Made by a program: the position numbers and the translations under genes
Assembly (NCBI RefSeq): GCF_000720185.1
Contig: NZ_JOIY01000008.1
Span: 1-64,000, forward strand
DNA: 64,000 nucleotides
Source: Streptomyces sp. NRRL S-340
GTDB lineage: Bacteria; Actinomycetota; Actinomycetes; Streptomycetales; Streptomycetaceae
Direction of reading: 5' to 3'
Shown here: one piece after another, positions 7,699-16,047 of the stretch
Numbering within the stretch: position 1 is the first letter of the stretch
Layout of the letters: each line of letters begins with the position of its first letter
The notes under the pieces: generated by a model
Databases searched by the model: none
What the model saw: the letters and a program-made list of their open reading frames with translations, nothing else
What the model was told of the DNA's origin: nothing

Positions 7699-9090
7699 TC
7701 ACGCGGCGTGCGCGAGGGCGGAGGCGGGCCGGGTCTGTTCGTAGGCGTGGCCGGCCCGCAGGAGCACCTCCTCTCCGAGTGGCCGTCCGAGCAGCTGCAT
7801 GCCGATCGGCAGTCCTGCGCTGTCGTGGCCCACGGGCACGGACAGGGACGGTGTTCCGGTGATGTTGGCGGGGGACGAGAGGCGTACGTAGGCGTCGGAG
7901 ACACCTTCGACGGTGCCGTCGGCCCAGGTGATGGTCTCCTGGCCGGCTCTGACGGCGGTGGTCGGGACGGTGGGGGCGGCGATGAGGTCCACCTCCTTGA
8001 ACATGCGGGCCCACTCCTGCCGCATGAGGGTGCGGGCGCGCTGGGCGCGCAGGTAGTCCCCGGCGGTCATCAGTTCGCCGGCTTCGAGGAGGATGCGGAC
8101 GTCGGCCTGGTACAGGTCGGGGACCGTGCGCAGGGTGTTCTCGTGGTAGGCGGTGGCCTCGGGCACCATCAGCCCCCACTGAACGGCCTGGATGTAGCGC
8201 GTCATGGGGATCTCCACCTCGACGAGGCGGGCGCCGAGGTCCCGGAGCTGGTCGATGGCGCGGCGGACGGCGTCTTCGGTCTCGGGGTCGACGTGGTCGA
8301 AGTAGTAGGTGCGCGGCACGCCGACCCGCAGCCCTGTCAGGTCCGTGCCCGCCCGGGGCCGGTAGTTCGCGGCGGGTGCGGACAGGGAGGCGGGGTCGCG
8401 GGGGTCGTGCCCGGCCAGGGCGGTCAGGACCAGGGCCGCGTCCTCGGTGGTGCGGGTGATCGGGCCGACGTGGTCCAGTGACCAGGACAGCGACGTGACG
8501 CCGTGGCGGGGGAGGAGGCCGTAGGTCGGCTTGAGGCCGACCACGCCGTTGAGCGCGGAGGGCACCCTGATGGATCCGCCGGTGTCGGTGCCCAGGGCGA
8601 AGGTGGCCATGCCGGCGGCGACGGCGACGGCGGATCCGCCGCTGGAGCCGCCGGCGACCCGGTCCGTGTCCCAGGCGTTGTGGGTCTGCGGGGTGGTCAG
8701 GCCGTAGGCGAACTCGTGCGTGTGGGTCTTGCCCAGCAGGACCGCGCCGGCCCGGGCCAGGCGGGCGGCGACCGTGCTGTCGGTGTGCGCGCGGTGGCCG
8801 GCGCGGACACGGGAGCTGGCCGTCGTCGCCGAACCCGCCACGTCGATGAGGTCTTTGAGGCCCATGGGGATGCCGTGCAGCGGACCGCGCCGGCGGCCGG
8901 CCGCGATGTCGTGTTCGGCGTCCCGCGCGGCGCTTCGGGCCCGGTCGGCGGCGACGTCGACGTAGGCCTGGAGGTGCGGCTCCCGCTGCGCGATGCGCTC
9001 CAGGACGGAGTCCGTCAGCTCGACGGGGGACAGCCGCCGGGTGCGGATCGCGTCGGCGGCTGCGGTCAGGGTGAGTTCATACGGCTGCAT
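7699..9090 (-). CDS. Amidase-signature hydrolase, AtzE/GatA-like large subunit
   Basis: A 463-residue amidase-signature enzyme hydrolysing a C-N amide bond in the cytoplasm. The Ser-cisSer-Lys triad is intact: K79 in GLKDLIDVAG, S149 in the GGSSGGSA loop, and nucleophile S173 in DTGGSIRVPS, with the standard 24-residue spacing between the serines. The start at 9090 overlaps by 14 bp the 3' end of a small GatC/AtzG-like gene, which predicts a two-subunit enzyme like AtzE-AtzG (1-carboxybiuret hydrolase). The substrate is unknown, since other members of that subgroup act on different ureides and amides. The divergent MFS exporter and MBL hydrolase suggest a joint substrate-handling unit. Confidence 0.9.
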   Translation of the reverse strand: MQPYELTLTAAADAIRTRRLSPVELTDSVLERIAQREPHLQAYVDVAADRARSAARDAEHDIAAGRRRGPLHGIPMGLKDLIDVAGSATTASSRVRAGHRAHTDSTVAARLARAGAVLLGKTHTHEFAYGLTTPQTHNAWDTDRVAGGSSGGSAVAVAAGMATFALGTDTGGSIRVPSALNGVVGLKPTYGLLPRHGVTSLSWSLDHVGPITRTTEDAALVLTALAGHDPRDPASLSAPAANYRPRAGTDLTGLRVGVPRTYYFDHVDPETEDAVRRAIDQLRDLGARLVEVEIPMTRYIQAVQWGLMVPEATAYHENTLRTVPDLYQADVRILLEAGELMTAGDYLRAQRARTLMRQEWARMFKEVDLIAAPTVPTTAVRAGQETITWADGTVEGVSDAYVRLSSPANITGTPSLSVPVGHDSAGLPIGMQLLGRPLGEEVLLRAGHAYEQTRPASALAHAA

Positions 9091-9286
9091 CGTGCGTCTC
9101 CTGTCCCGCTCGGTAGGCGGGGGCGGGTGGGGTGTCGCCGAAGTCCAGCTCGCGCAGGACGGCGACGACGGAGTGGATGTGGTCGGCGGTGGCTGCGACC
9201 GCGGCGTGGCGGTCGGCCGGCAACGGGAGCCCGCCACGGGCGGCCCAGCGGGCCGCTTCGGGCGGGGTGAGTTCTGCGGCGGACAT
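9077..9286 (-). CDS. AtzG/DUF4089-like small amidase subunit
   Basis: A 69-residue protein with GGLPLPADRHAAVAATADHI followed by LRELDFGDTPPAPAY, the signature of the short GatC-like AtzG/DUF4089 family that wraps around the amidase subunit and is needed for its stability. GAAGGAAG sits eight bases before ATG 9286. The stop overlaps the amidase start, so translation is coupled and 1:1 assembly is plausible. It is easily missed because of its length. The family reading rests on this motif and on position. Confidence 0.78.
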   Translation of the reverse strand: MSAAELTPPEAARWAARGGLPLPADRHAAVAATADHIHSVVAVLRELDFGDTPPAPAYRAGQETHDAAV

Positions 9287-9451
9287 GTACTTCCTTCTTC
9301 GCGGGAGACGCGGACCTCGCGGGATATGCGGGTTTCGTGCGGATGCCGGGCGTCGCTGGATACGCGTAATCCGCCCTGTTTGATCGTGAAGTCCTGACGT
9401 GCTGACGTGCTGACGTTTGCCGGAGGGGCGGAGCGCTCCACCGGCAGCTAC

Positions 9452-9518
9452 AAAAGCTAAGCGTTTGCGTTAGCCCACTGTAGGGTCTACGGTGAATTAA
9501 CGCAAACCAATAGCTTTT
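9452..9518. promoter_or_regulatory. Large inverted-repeat operator between amidase and MFS genes
   Basis: A 21-bp arm at 9452-9472 (AAAAGCTA, four variable bases, TTTGCGTTA) recurs inverted at 9498-9518 (TAACGCAAA...TAGCTTTT). The arms match at 18 of 21 positions across a 25-bp gap. The left arm is also a GCTAA/TTAGC dyad (9456-9474). The right arm ends six bases before the GAGGAG ribosome site of the MFS gene. Two repressor sites in opposite orientation controlling both divergent promoters is the simplest reading; a TetR dimer pair is likely. Confidence 0.78.
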
Positions 9519-9543
9519 AGCGGTGAGGAGCAGATGGAGCCCC

Positions 9544-10947
9544 ATGCCCACCGTCACACCACGACCACCCGCGCCCGGCCCCTCCCCGGCCGTCCGCACC
9601 CGCACCGCCCGCCCCGCGGCGCCCTTCGCCCTGAACGCCTCGGTCCTGGCCACGTTCCTCGCGGCATCGAGCGCGCCCACACCGCTCTATCCGCACTACC
9701 AGGACGCCTGGCACCTGTCCGCGCTCACCGTCACGGTGGTCTTCAGCGCCTACTCCCTGACCCTGCTGCTGGCCCTGCTCACCACCGGAGCGCTCTCCGA
9801 CCACCTGGGACGGCGCCCCGTCCTGGTCGGCGCCCTGGCGTTGGAGGCCGTCTCCATGCTGCTGCTGGCCTCGGCGGACGGCGCCGGCGCGCTGATCGCC
9901 GCCCGTGTCGTGCAGGGCGCGGCCACCGGCGCGGCCACCGGCGCCGCGGGCGCGGCCCTCCTCGACCTGGCCGACCCCCGGCGTCCCGGCCGGTCCGCCC
10001 TGACCAACAGCATCGCCCCGGTGGCGGGCATGGCCGCCGGTGTCCTGGCCTCCACCTTCCTCATCCGTCTCGCCCCCGCCCCGGCCGTCACCGTCTACGC
10101 CGTGCTGGCAGTGCTCTTCGCAGCCCAGGCGGTCGCGGTCACGTTCACCCCGGAGACGGCCCGCTCGCGCCCCGGCGCCCTGCGTTCCCTGCACCCGCAC
10201 CTCGCCGTGCCGGCGCCGGCCCGGCGCGCCCTGCTCGTGGCCGGCACCGGCGTCGTCGCCGTCTGGGCCCTGGGCGGCTTCTACTCCTCCCTCGGACCGG
10301 CGCTCGTGCGCCTGGTGGCCCCCGGCGCTCCGCAGGAGGCCGGCGGCATGGTCTTCTTCACGCTCACCGCAGCGGCCACCGTCACCGTGTGGGCGCTGCG
10401 CCGGGCGGCGCCGCGCGCCGTCGCCGCGGGCGGCAGCCTGGCTGTCCTGCCCGCCGGCGCTCTGACGCTGAGCGCTCTGCACGGCGCCGGCCTGCCCGCC
10501 CTCTACGGCGGAGCGGCCCTGGCCGGGACCGCCTTCGGCGCCGTCTCCCAGGGCGCCCTGCGCATGACACTCGCCTCACTCGACGAGCAGGACCGTGCCG
10601 CGACCCTGGCCGCCTACTACGTCCTCAGCTATCTCTCCATGAGCCTGCCCGCCATCGCCGCGGGCGCCGCCACCGGGCACTACGGGCTGCGCACCACCGC
10701 CCATGCCTACGCCCTCACCGCCGCCCTGCTCGCCGTCGCGGCCCTGGCCGCACTCGGGGTGTCAAGGAGCGGCCCGGCCCCCCGCCCACCCGAAGGCACC
10801 GCACGCACCGGCACCCCACGCCTCGCCCCCGCCCACCCGACGGCCCCCCGCACACCGGAGCCGCGCACCGCGGCAGCACCCGCTCCGGCGGCGCACGCAC
10901 CAGCACCCCCGCACACCGACACCGCACGTACCTGCGCCCACACCTGA
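9544..10947 (+). CDS. MFS transporter, probable drug/metabolite exporter
   Basis: A ~467-residue inner-membrane protein with twelve hydrophobic segments. The signature GALSDHLGRRPVLVGAL lies in the loop after the second helix, and ARVVQGAATGAATGAAGA (motif C-like glycines) follows. GGAG precedes ATG 9544; an in-frame GTG at 9523 overlaps the stronger GAGGAG and cannot be excluded. The last ~60 residues after the final helix are a Pro/Thr/Ala-rich tail of low complexity. It is divergent from the amidase operon with a shared operator, and the MBL hydrolase follows 112 bp later on the same strand. Export of the amidase substrate or product is inferred from context. Confidence 0.87.
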   Translation: MPTVTPRPPAPGPSPAVRTRTARPAAPFALNASVLATFLAASSAPTPLYPHYQDAWHLSALTVTVVFSAYSLTLLLALLTTGALSDHLGRRPVLVGALALEAVSMLLLASADGAGALIAARVVQGAATGAATGAAGAALLDLADPRRPGRSALTNSIAPVAGMAAGVLASTFLIRLAPAPAVTVYAVLAVLFAAQAVAVTFTPETARSRPGALRSLHPHLAVPAPARRALLVAGTGVVAVWALGGFYSSLGPALVRLVAPGAPQEAGGMVFFTLTAAATVTVWALRRAAPRAVAAGGSLAVLPAGALTLSALHGAGLPALYGGAALAGTAFGAVSQGALRMTLASLDEQDRAATLAAYYVLSYLSMSLPAIAAGAATGHYGLRTTAHAYALTAALLAVAALAALGVSRSGPAPRPPEGTARTGTPRLAPAHPTAPRTPEPRTAAAPAPAAHAPAPPHTDTARTCAHT

Positions 10948-11059
10948 CGGCGCCCCGCACCCCGGCACCACGCGCAGCGACATCGCCCGCACCGGCACCA
11001 CACGCCTCGACACCCCCCGCAACGACCTCCCGTAACGACACCCGAAGGACAGCCCGCTC

Positions 11060-11974
11060 ATGAGCACCGCACCCACCCCCCACCCGACCGCCGCGCCCTC
11101 CTGGACCGTGGGTGACGTCACCGTCCACCGCATCGACGAGACCCCCCTGCCGCCCGCCACCGGCCCCTGGCTGCTGCCCGACGCCACCGCGGACCTCGTC
11201 GCCGCGCAGCACTGGCTCCACCCCCACTTCGCCGACGCCGAGGGCACCCTCCGCATCGACAGCCACAGCTTCGCCTTCACCCTCGGCGGCCTGCGGATCC
11301 TGGTCGACACCGGCATCGGCAACGGCAAGCAGCGGGCCAACCCCGCCTGGCACGACCTGGACACCGACTACCTCCGCAACCTCACGACCGCCGGGTTCCC
11401 CCCGGACTCCGTCGACCTGGTGATCCTCACCCACCTGCACGCCGACCACGTCGGCTGGAACACGCGGAAGGCGGACGGCGACTGGGTTCCGACCTTCCCC
11501 CGCGCCCGCTACCTGACCGCCCGCACCGAGCGGGAGTTCTGGGCCGGGTACGACATGGACGAGGCACGCGCGCAGATGTTCCGGGACTCCGTGATCCCGG
11601 TGGAGGAGGCGGGGCTCCTCGACCTCGTCGACGTCCCCGCCCACGGTGCCGGCATCGTCCCCGGGCTGCGCCTGCTCCCCACCCCCGGCCACACCCCCGG
11701 GCACGTCGCCGTCCAACTGACCAGCCACGGCCGGACGGCTGTGATCACCGGCGACTGCATCCACCACCCCGTCCAGTTCGCCCACCCCGCCATCGGCGCG
11801 TGCGTCGACATCGACCCCCAGCAGTCCGAGACCTCGCGCCGCACCCTGCTCGCCTCCCTCGCCGACACGGACACCCTCGTCCTGGGCACCCATTTCGCCC
11901 CGCCCACAGCCGGTCATGTCGCCCGCCACGAGGGCGGATACCGCCTCTCGCCCGTCCACCCCGACACCCACTGA
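11060..11974 (+). CDS. Metallo-beta-lactamase-fold hydrolase
   Basis: A 304-residue Zn hydrolase. The metal-binding motif THLHADHVGWN (H125, H127, D129, H130) is complete, with further ligands in PGHTPGH, TGDCIHH and the C-terminal GTHFAPP. There is no signal peptide. HxHxDH plus HVGWN is typical of the lactonase/hydrolase branch that includes quorum-quenching enzymes, but also many general esterases. GAAGGA precedes the ATG. It is probably cotranscribed with the MFS gene. A second protein of the same architecture is at 53927-54859. The leading ~15 residues are Pro/Thr-rich and disordered. Confidence 0.87.
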   Translation: MSTAPTPHPTAAPSWTVGDVTVHRIDETPLPPATGPWLLPDATADLVAAQHWLHPHFADAEGTLRIDSHSFAFTLGGLRILVDTGIGNGKQRANPAWHDLDTDYLRNLTTAGFPPDSVDLVILTHLHADHVGWNTRKADGDWVPTFPRARYLTARTEREFWAGYDMDEARAQMFRDSVIPVEEAGLLDLVDVPAHGAGIVPGLRLLPTPGHTPGHVAVQLTSHGRTAVITGDCIHHPVQFAHPAIGACVDIDPQQSETSRRTLLASLADTDTLVLGTHFAPPTAGHVARHEGGYRLSPVHPDTH

Positions 11975-12148
11975 CGAACGGCTGCCGCCCGGCGGTCACC
12001 CGGCCGCCACGGCAGACGTCCGCCGGCCGCAGCCGGAGACATCCCGGCAAGCTCCACGCAGACGAGGGCCACGCCGGCACCGCCCCTGTGCACGCAAGGC
12101 CGCGGTAATTCGATGGCGCGCACGCGGCGGTGTGATCACCCTGGTCCG

Positions 12149-12742
12149 GTGACAGAACCCAAGTACCGGATCCGAGCCCTGCACACGGACTCCACGATCA
12201 CTGTCTACCAGGCGTACAGCCCCGAGATCGGTCGGGCAGCAGCCCGGGACGGCCGTTTCCCGGCGGAGTGGCGGCGGGACCGGATGACGTGGATCAAGCC
12301 GTCATTCCTGTGGATGATGTACCGCTGCGGATGGGGTACCAAGGAAGGCCAGGAGAACGTCCTCGGTGTCGAGATCACCCGGGACGGCTTCGAGTGGGCC
12401 CTGCGGCACGCCTGCCTGTCCCACTACGAGCCGGGGCTCCATGCTGAACAGGCCGCCTGGAAGAGCCGGTTGAAGCGGTCTCCTGCCCGGGTGCAGTGGG
12501 ACCCCGAGCGCGACCTGCGCCTTCGGCCGCTTCCCTGCCGATCGCTCCAGCTCGGTCTCGCGGGCGAAGCCGCCCGTCTCTACGCCGACGAGTGGATCGT
12601 CTCCATCACCGATGTCACACCGCTGGCCCGGATGATCCACGCTCATGTACAGGACGGAGAACTGGACGTCGCCCGGAAACTCCTGCCGCACGAAGGCCCC
12701 TACCCGGTGAGCGATGACGTGCTGACCCACCTGCGCCCCTAG
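12149..12742 (+). CDS. DUF4291 family protein
   Basis: A 197-residue protein of the widespread but uncharacterised DUF4291 family, recognised from IRALHTDSTITVYQAYSPEI and the hallmark RMTWIKPSFLWMMYRCGWGTK, followed by FEWALRHACLSH. It is cytoplasmic with no membrane segment. GTG 12149 places the start just before the conserved region, and the ribosome site is weak. No enzymatic role is established for the family. It ends within a few bases of the left end of the broken insertion sequence, but its own C-terminus appears complete. Confidence 0.83.
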   Translation: MTEPKYRIRALHTDSTITVYQAYSPEIGRAAARDGRFPAEWRRDRMTWIKPSFLWMMYRCGWGTKEGQENVLGVEITRDGFEWALRHACLSHYEPGLHAEQAAWKSRLKRSPARVQWDPERDLRLRPLPCRSLQLGLAGEAARLYADEWIVSITDVTPLARMIHAHVQDGELDVARKLLPHEGPYPVSDDVLTHLRP

Positions 12743-12744
12743 GG

Positions 12745-13812
12745 CGGGTATCGAGTCGTGATCAATCTGACGGATTCGCCCTGTGTCATGGGGCAAATCC
12801 GGTGATGCGCGTCTCGCATGACGCGGGTTCAACTGGCGGATGCGAGGTGGGAGTTCATCGGGCCGTACCTGCCAGATCGGCAGGTACGGCCCGTATCCCG
12901 AGCGGCTCCGGCAGCAGTTCGAGGGCGTGATCTGGTGGTTCAGGACGGGCGGGCAGTGGCGGGAGATGCCGGCGGAGTTCGGGGCCTGGTCGACCGTCCA
13001 CAACCGATTCCGACAATGGCGGGACGCCGGTGTCTTCGAGGCTCTGCTGGAGGGTCTGATCGCTGAGGCAGCGGAGCGGGGCGAGGTGGACTTGTCCCTG
13101 TTCAGCGTGGATTCCACCACGGCCCGCGCCCACCACGCCGCCGCCGGGATGCACCTGGCACCCGAGGTTCTCGCCGCCCTGGAGACGACTGCCGCCGAGG
13201 AAGAAAAGGCCCGGTCAAAAGGGGCGGCCCGGAGGGACAAGACGGGCACAACGGCGACAGCGACCCCGCCTGGGAAGAGCGACGCCGTCTCCGGCGCCGG
13301 CACAGAATCCGGCTGAAGGCCGCCCTGCTTGGGCGATCGCGCGGCGGGCAGGCCAGCAAGGTCCACCTCGCCGCTGACCGCAAGTGCCGCCCGCTCGCGC
13401 TCATCCTGACCGCGGGACAGGCCGCCGACAGCCCGCAGTTCATCCCAGTGCTCCAGATAGTCCGGGTCCGTGGGCCTGTCGGGCGTCCTCGCACCCGGCC
13501 GGACGCGGTCGCCGGGGACAAGGCGTACTCGTTCCGCGCCAACCGCGCCCACCTGCGCAAGCGCCAGATCAAGGCGGTCATCCCGGAGAAGAAGGACCAG
13601 GCCGTCAACCGGAAGAAGAAGGGCAGCAGGGGCGGTCGGCTCATCAGCCACGACTCCGCCCTCCATAAGGAGAGGACCACCGTCGAGCGCCTGATCAGCT
13701 GAAAGCCTGGCGGGGCATCGCGACCCGATACGACAAGACCCCCGCCGGCTGCCTCGGCGGCCTGCATCTCCGCGCCTCCATGATCTGGATCACGGACCTG
13801 ACTCGAGCCCCC
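12745..13812 (+). mobile_element. Decayed IS5-type insertion sequence
   Basis: About 1.07 kb comprising a frameshifted IS5-family transposase and imperfect outer inverted ends. TCGAGTC..GTGATC on the left (12751-12764) recurs inverted on the right (about 13787-13805), with a few extra bases between the two blocks. A target-site duplication could not be made out, so the borders are approximate. Confidence 0.55.
12818..13805 (+). pseudogene. IS5-family transposase, multiply frameshifted
   Basis: Read across four successive frames this is a near-complete DDE transposase. The N-terminal DARWEFIGPYLP starts at ATG 12818, and the frame changes near 12880 to PYPERLRQQFEGVIWWFR and FSVDSTTARAHHAA (first catalytic D). 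It changes again between ~13220 and 13320 to RLKAALLGRSRGGQASKVHLAADRK and AVAGDKAYS (second D), then KERTTVERLIS (catalytic E) before a stop near 13700. The conserved tail KAWRGIATRYDKTP and LHLRASMIWI continues in a fourth frame. Programmed frameshifting would explain at most one of these, so the element is inactive. Confidence 0.85.
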
Positions 13813-13850
13813 CTCTGGTCACCACCAGATGCAGACCCTGACCCGCTCGG

Positions 13851-14306
13851 TCAGGCGGTCAGCGCCGCTAGCTCCGCGTTGGCGCGCTCGGCGACCAGGT
13901 TGAGGACGCGGCCGGCGGCGGTCAGGTCCTCGGTGGGTATCCCGCCCCAGATCCGGGCGGTGATGGGGGCGGTCTCCGCGCCGGCGGCGGCGATCAGCCC
14001 GCGCCCTGCGTCCGTGGGGCGGAGGTACGCGCCGTCCGCAGTGAGCAGCTGCTTGGCGAGCAGTTCGTCGAGGGTGGCGCGGACGTCGGCCGGATCGGCC
14101 TTGAGGGAGCCCTGGACCTGGGTGACGATATCGTCCGGCGTCTGCGGGGTGCCGGTGGTGAGGGCGGCGCGCAGGGCGACCTGTTGCTGGAATGTGATGC
14201 CGTGCCGGGCCAGGACGTGCTCCAGGACGCCCCGGGCGGCGTAGTGGGCCAGGCCGAGGGCGCGGGCGTCGGCGACGGGTGCGGCGGTGGATGCAGTGGT
14301 GGTCAT
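13851..14306 (-). CDS. MarR-like winged-helix protein
   Basis: A 151-residue protein with the MarR layout. A dimerisation helix (LAHYAARGVLEHVLARHGITFQQQVALRAAL) leads into a winged-helix part with VRATLDELLAKQLLTADGAYLRPTDAGRGL, then a C-terminal helix. The recognition helix is less canonical than in its neighbour. The ATG (14306) overlaps the stop of the upstream MarR gene as ATGA, so the two are translationally coupled. It may be a second regulator or a ligand-sensing partner. No enzyme or transporter gene accompanies the pair, so its targets are elsewhere or lost with the neighbouring IS insertion. Confidence 0.7.
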   Translation of the reverse strand: MTTTASTAAPVADARALGLAHYAARGVLEHVLARHGITFQQQVALRAALTTGTPQTPDDIVTQVQGSLKADPADVRATLDELLAKQLLTADGAYLRPTDAGRGLIAAAGAETAPITARIWGGIPTEDLTAAGRVLNLVAERANAELAALTA

Positions 14307-14797
14307 GGTGTTGTCCCCTGAGTGCTCTCGTTGTTCGGTACGGGTGGAGCGAGAGGTGCGCCGAGCAGGGTCGTCAACTCGTCGGTGAACGCGTGTGTGC
14401 GCGGGGCGCCGAGGCCGCCGAGCGGCTCCAGCAACTGCTGATGCAGGTCCTGGACCACCGCGATGGCCTGCCGCGTGACAGCCTGGCCCTCCTCGGTGAG
14501 GGCGAGCTGCACGGCGCGCGGGTCGCGGGGGTCGCGGGTCCGCTCGATCAGACCGGCCGACTCCAGGGCGCGTGCCAGCTTCGAGACGTACAGCGCCTCC
14601 AGGCCGGTGTGGTCGGCGAGCCGACGCTGACTGGGCCGCTCGCCGCCGCGCTGCATGCCGTGCAGCGACGCGACCAGCGAGTACTGCGCGTGCGTGAGCC
14701 CCAGCGGAGCCACCGCGCGGTCGACCGCGACGCGCCATTTGTTGGCGAGCCGCCATACCAGGAAGCCGGGCGTGGGGCCCGGTGAGCCCTTACTCAT
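14303..14797 (-). CDS. MarR-family transcriptional regulator
   Basis: A 164-residue regulator with a full MarR domain. LTHAQYSLVASLHGM is followed by the helix-turn-helix PSQRRLADHTGLEALYVSKLARALESAGLI, the wing RTRDPRDPRAVQLALTEEG, and a C-terminal dimerisation helix. ATG 14797 is preferred; an in-frame TTG two codons upstream exists. An ATAG...CTAT dyad overlaps the start region, and direct repeats lie just upstream (14803-14837), which fits autorepression. The stop is coupled to the second winged-helix gene. Confidence 0.9.
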   Translation of the reverse strand: MSKGSPGPTPGFLVWRLANKWRVAVDRAVAPLGLTHAQYSLVASLHGMQRGGERPSQRRLADHTGLEALYVSKLARALESAGLIERTRDPRDPRAVQLALTEEGQAVTRQAIAVVQDLHQQLLEPLGGLGAPRTHAFTDELTTLLGAPLAPPVPNNESTQGTTP

Positions 14798-14802
14798 GGC
14801 CA

Positions 14803-14837
14803 ATAGATTACATGGCTACTATGTCCATGGCTACTAT
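14803..14837. promoter_or_regulatory. MarR operator region with direct repeats
   Basis: ATAGATTACATGGCTACTAT (14803-14822) is an imperfect palindrome with ATAG/CTAT ends around CATG. The 12-mer CATGGCTACTAT repeats at 14811-14822 and 14826-14837 with a 15-bp period. Placement right at the start of the minus-strand marR gene suggests that repressor binding blocks its own promoter. Inference from position and symmetry. Confidence 0.6.
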
Positions 14838-15301
14838 TTATGGCGGACGTGAGGGCGCACCCCGACCTGGCACCGCAGCGGGCTGACGGAACGCCACCGG
14901 CGGGACTGCCTGCGCCCCGTCACGTGATCAGAACCGGATACAGGGCCTAGGCGGCCCTCGCCGCGTTCCTCGCCGGTCGGCGCCGTGACGCAGGCTGGGG
15001 CCGGTCCGGACGCCGGAGGCATCGGCGACGGCTGCGCCAACCACACACGGCGTGTGTGCGTGCGGCACCTCCTCGACGACGTCGTCTCGCACCAGGGCCT
15101 GTCCGCTTGCCAGTTCAGCAAGGTTGATTGCTGCTCGCGGACGGCTGGGCGCAGGCTGCGTTCGGGAAACACCGGCTCACACCGCGGAGCCGGTGCCCCG
15201 TGGACTGCAGACCCGGTCGTTCTCCCTTGTTGGCTGCGTAACCCCCGGCCGGAGCGCTGCACCAGCAGTCACCAGTTCCCCGTGCGCAGAGGAGTCGGCG
15301 G
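14838..15301. other. 460-bp intergenic region, no gene recognised
   Basis: No frame on either strand gives a recognisable protein. The short dyad CACACGGCGTGTGTG lies near 15044-15058. It should contain the rightward promoter of the sulfur group. A CsoR/CstR regulator, often found with such clusters, was looked for and not seen. Confidence 0.45.
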
Positions 15302-15997
15302 ATGGAAAATCGCCATGTCGTGATCATTCCGATCGAGATCGACGAAGAGAAGGAAAGCTCCTACCTGGACGCCTGGCAGGAGGCCGCGAACGTGATGGCG
15401 GCTCAACCCGGGTTCGTCCGGACGCACATGTTCCGCACGATCGTTCCCGGGAGCAAGTTCCATCTCGTCAACGTGGCGGAATGGGAGTCCACCGCTCACT
15501 GGGAAGAGGCGATGAACGTCTGCCCGATGCTGGGGCAGCAGATAGCCGTCGCCCATGCCTCGAACTACGAGGCGATCCGGACGGTCCTGCCCGCCCCGCG
15601 GCAGGACCTGGAACCCGCTGACGGACACGCGCCCGCCTCCCTGTCGCCTGCCGAGGCACGCCGCCGCGTCCTGGACGGTGACCTCACGCTGGTCGATGTC
15701 CGGGAAGACGATGAATGGGCCGCGCGTCACCCGGCCGGCGCCGTCCACGTCGCGCTCAGCACGTTCCCGGACTCCTTGCCGGGGCTGCCGGACGGTCCGC
15801 TGGCCTTCATGTGCCGCACGGGCGCACGCAGCGTGCGGGCCGGCGCGCAGGCGCTCCGCGCGGGCCGTTCCGCCGTCTACAGCGTGGCAGGCGGTCTCCG
15901 GGCATGGGAGGCGGCAGGGCTGCCGGTCGCCCTTCCCGAGCGGGTGGGCCCGCTGAGCGACGACGACCGTGCCGAAGCCGCGGCACGCGAGGACTGA
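15302..15997 (+). CDS. ABM-domain/rhodanese fusion protein
   Basis: A 231-residue cytoplasmic protein in two parts. Residues 1-95 form an antibiotic-biosynthesis-monooxygenase-like (ABM, ferredoxin-fold) domain (VVIIPIEIDEEKESSYLDAW, PGFVRTHMFR, HLVNVAEWES). Residues ~112-220 form a rhodanese domain with LVDVREDDEWAARHPAGA and an active-site loop whose cysteine C171 (CRTGARS) would carry the persulfide. The rhodanese part is complete through GGLRAWEAAGLPV. The ABM part most likely acts as a dimerisation or substrate module; a monooxygenase role is unproven. A GAGGAG site precedes ATG 15302. It leads the CstB-like and TSUP genes, supporting a role in reactive sulfur handling. Confidence 0.87.
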   Translation: MENRHVVIIPIEIDEEKESSYLDAWQEAANVMAAQPGFVRTHMFRTIVPGSKFHLVNVAEWESTAHWEEAMNVCPMLGQQIAVAHASNYEAIRTVLPAPRQDLEPADGHAPASLSPAEARRRVLDGDLTLVDVREDDEWAARHPAGAVHVALSTFPDSLPGLPDGPLAFMCRTGARSVRAGAQALRAGRSAVYSVAGGLRAWEAAGLPVALPERVGPLSDDDRAEAAARED

Positions 15998-16047
15998 AGG
16001 AAGCAGAACCGGCGGATGACCGTCGCATGCGTATGCCGGAACGTGTA

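Noticed and set aside
7699..9286. Complete cyanuric acid/triazine degradation pathway
   Set aside because: Only an AtzE/AtzG-like pair is present. No cyanuric acid hydrolase, biuret hydrolase or allophanate hydrolase was seen, so the pathway is not claimed.
13200..13320. Programmed frameshift in the IS5 transposase
   Set aside because: At least three frame changes and a stop are needed to read the protein, more than programmed frameshifting explains.
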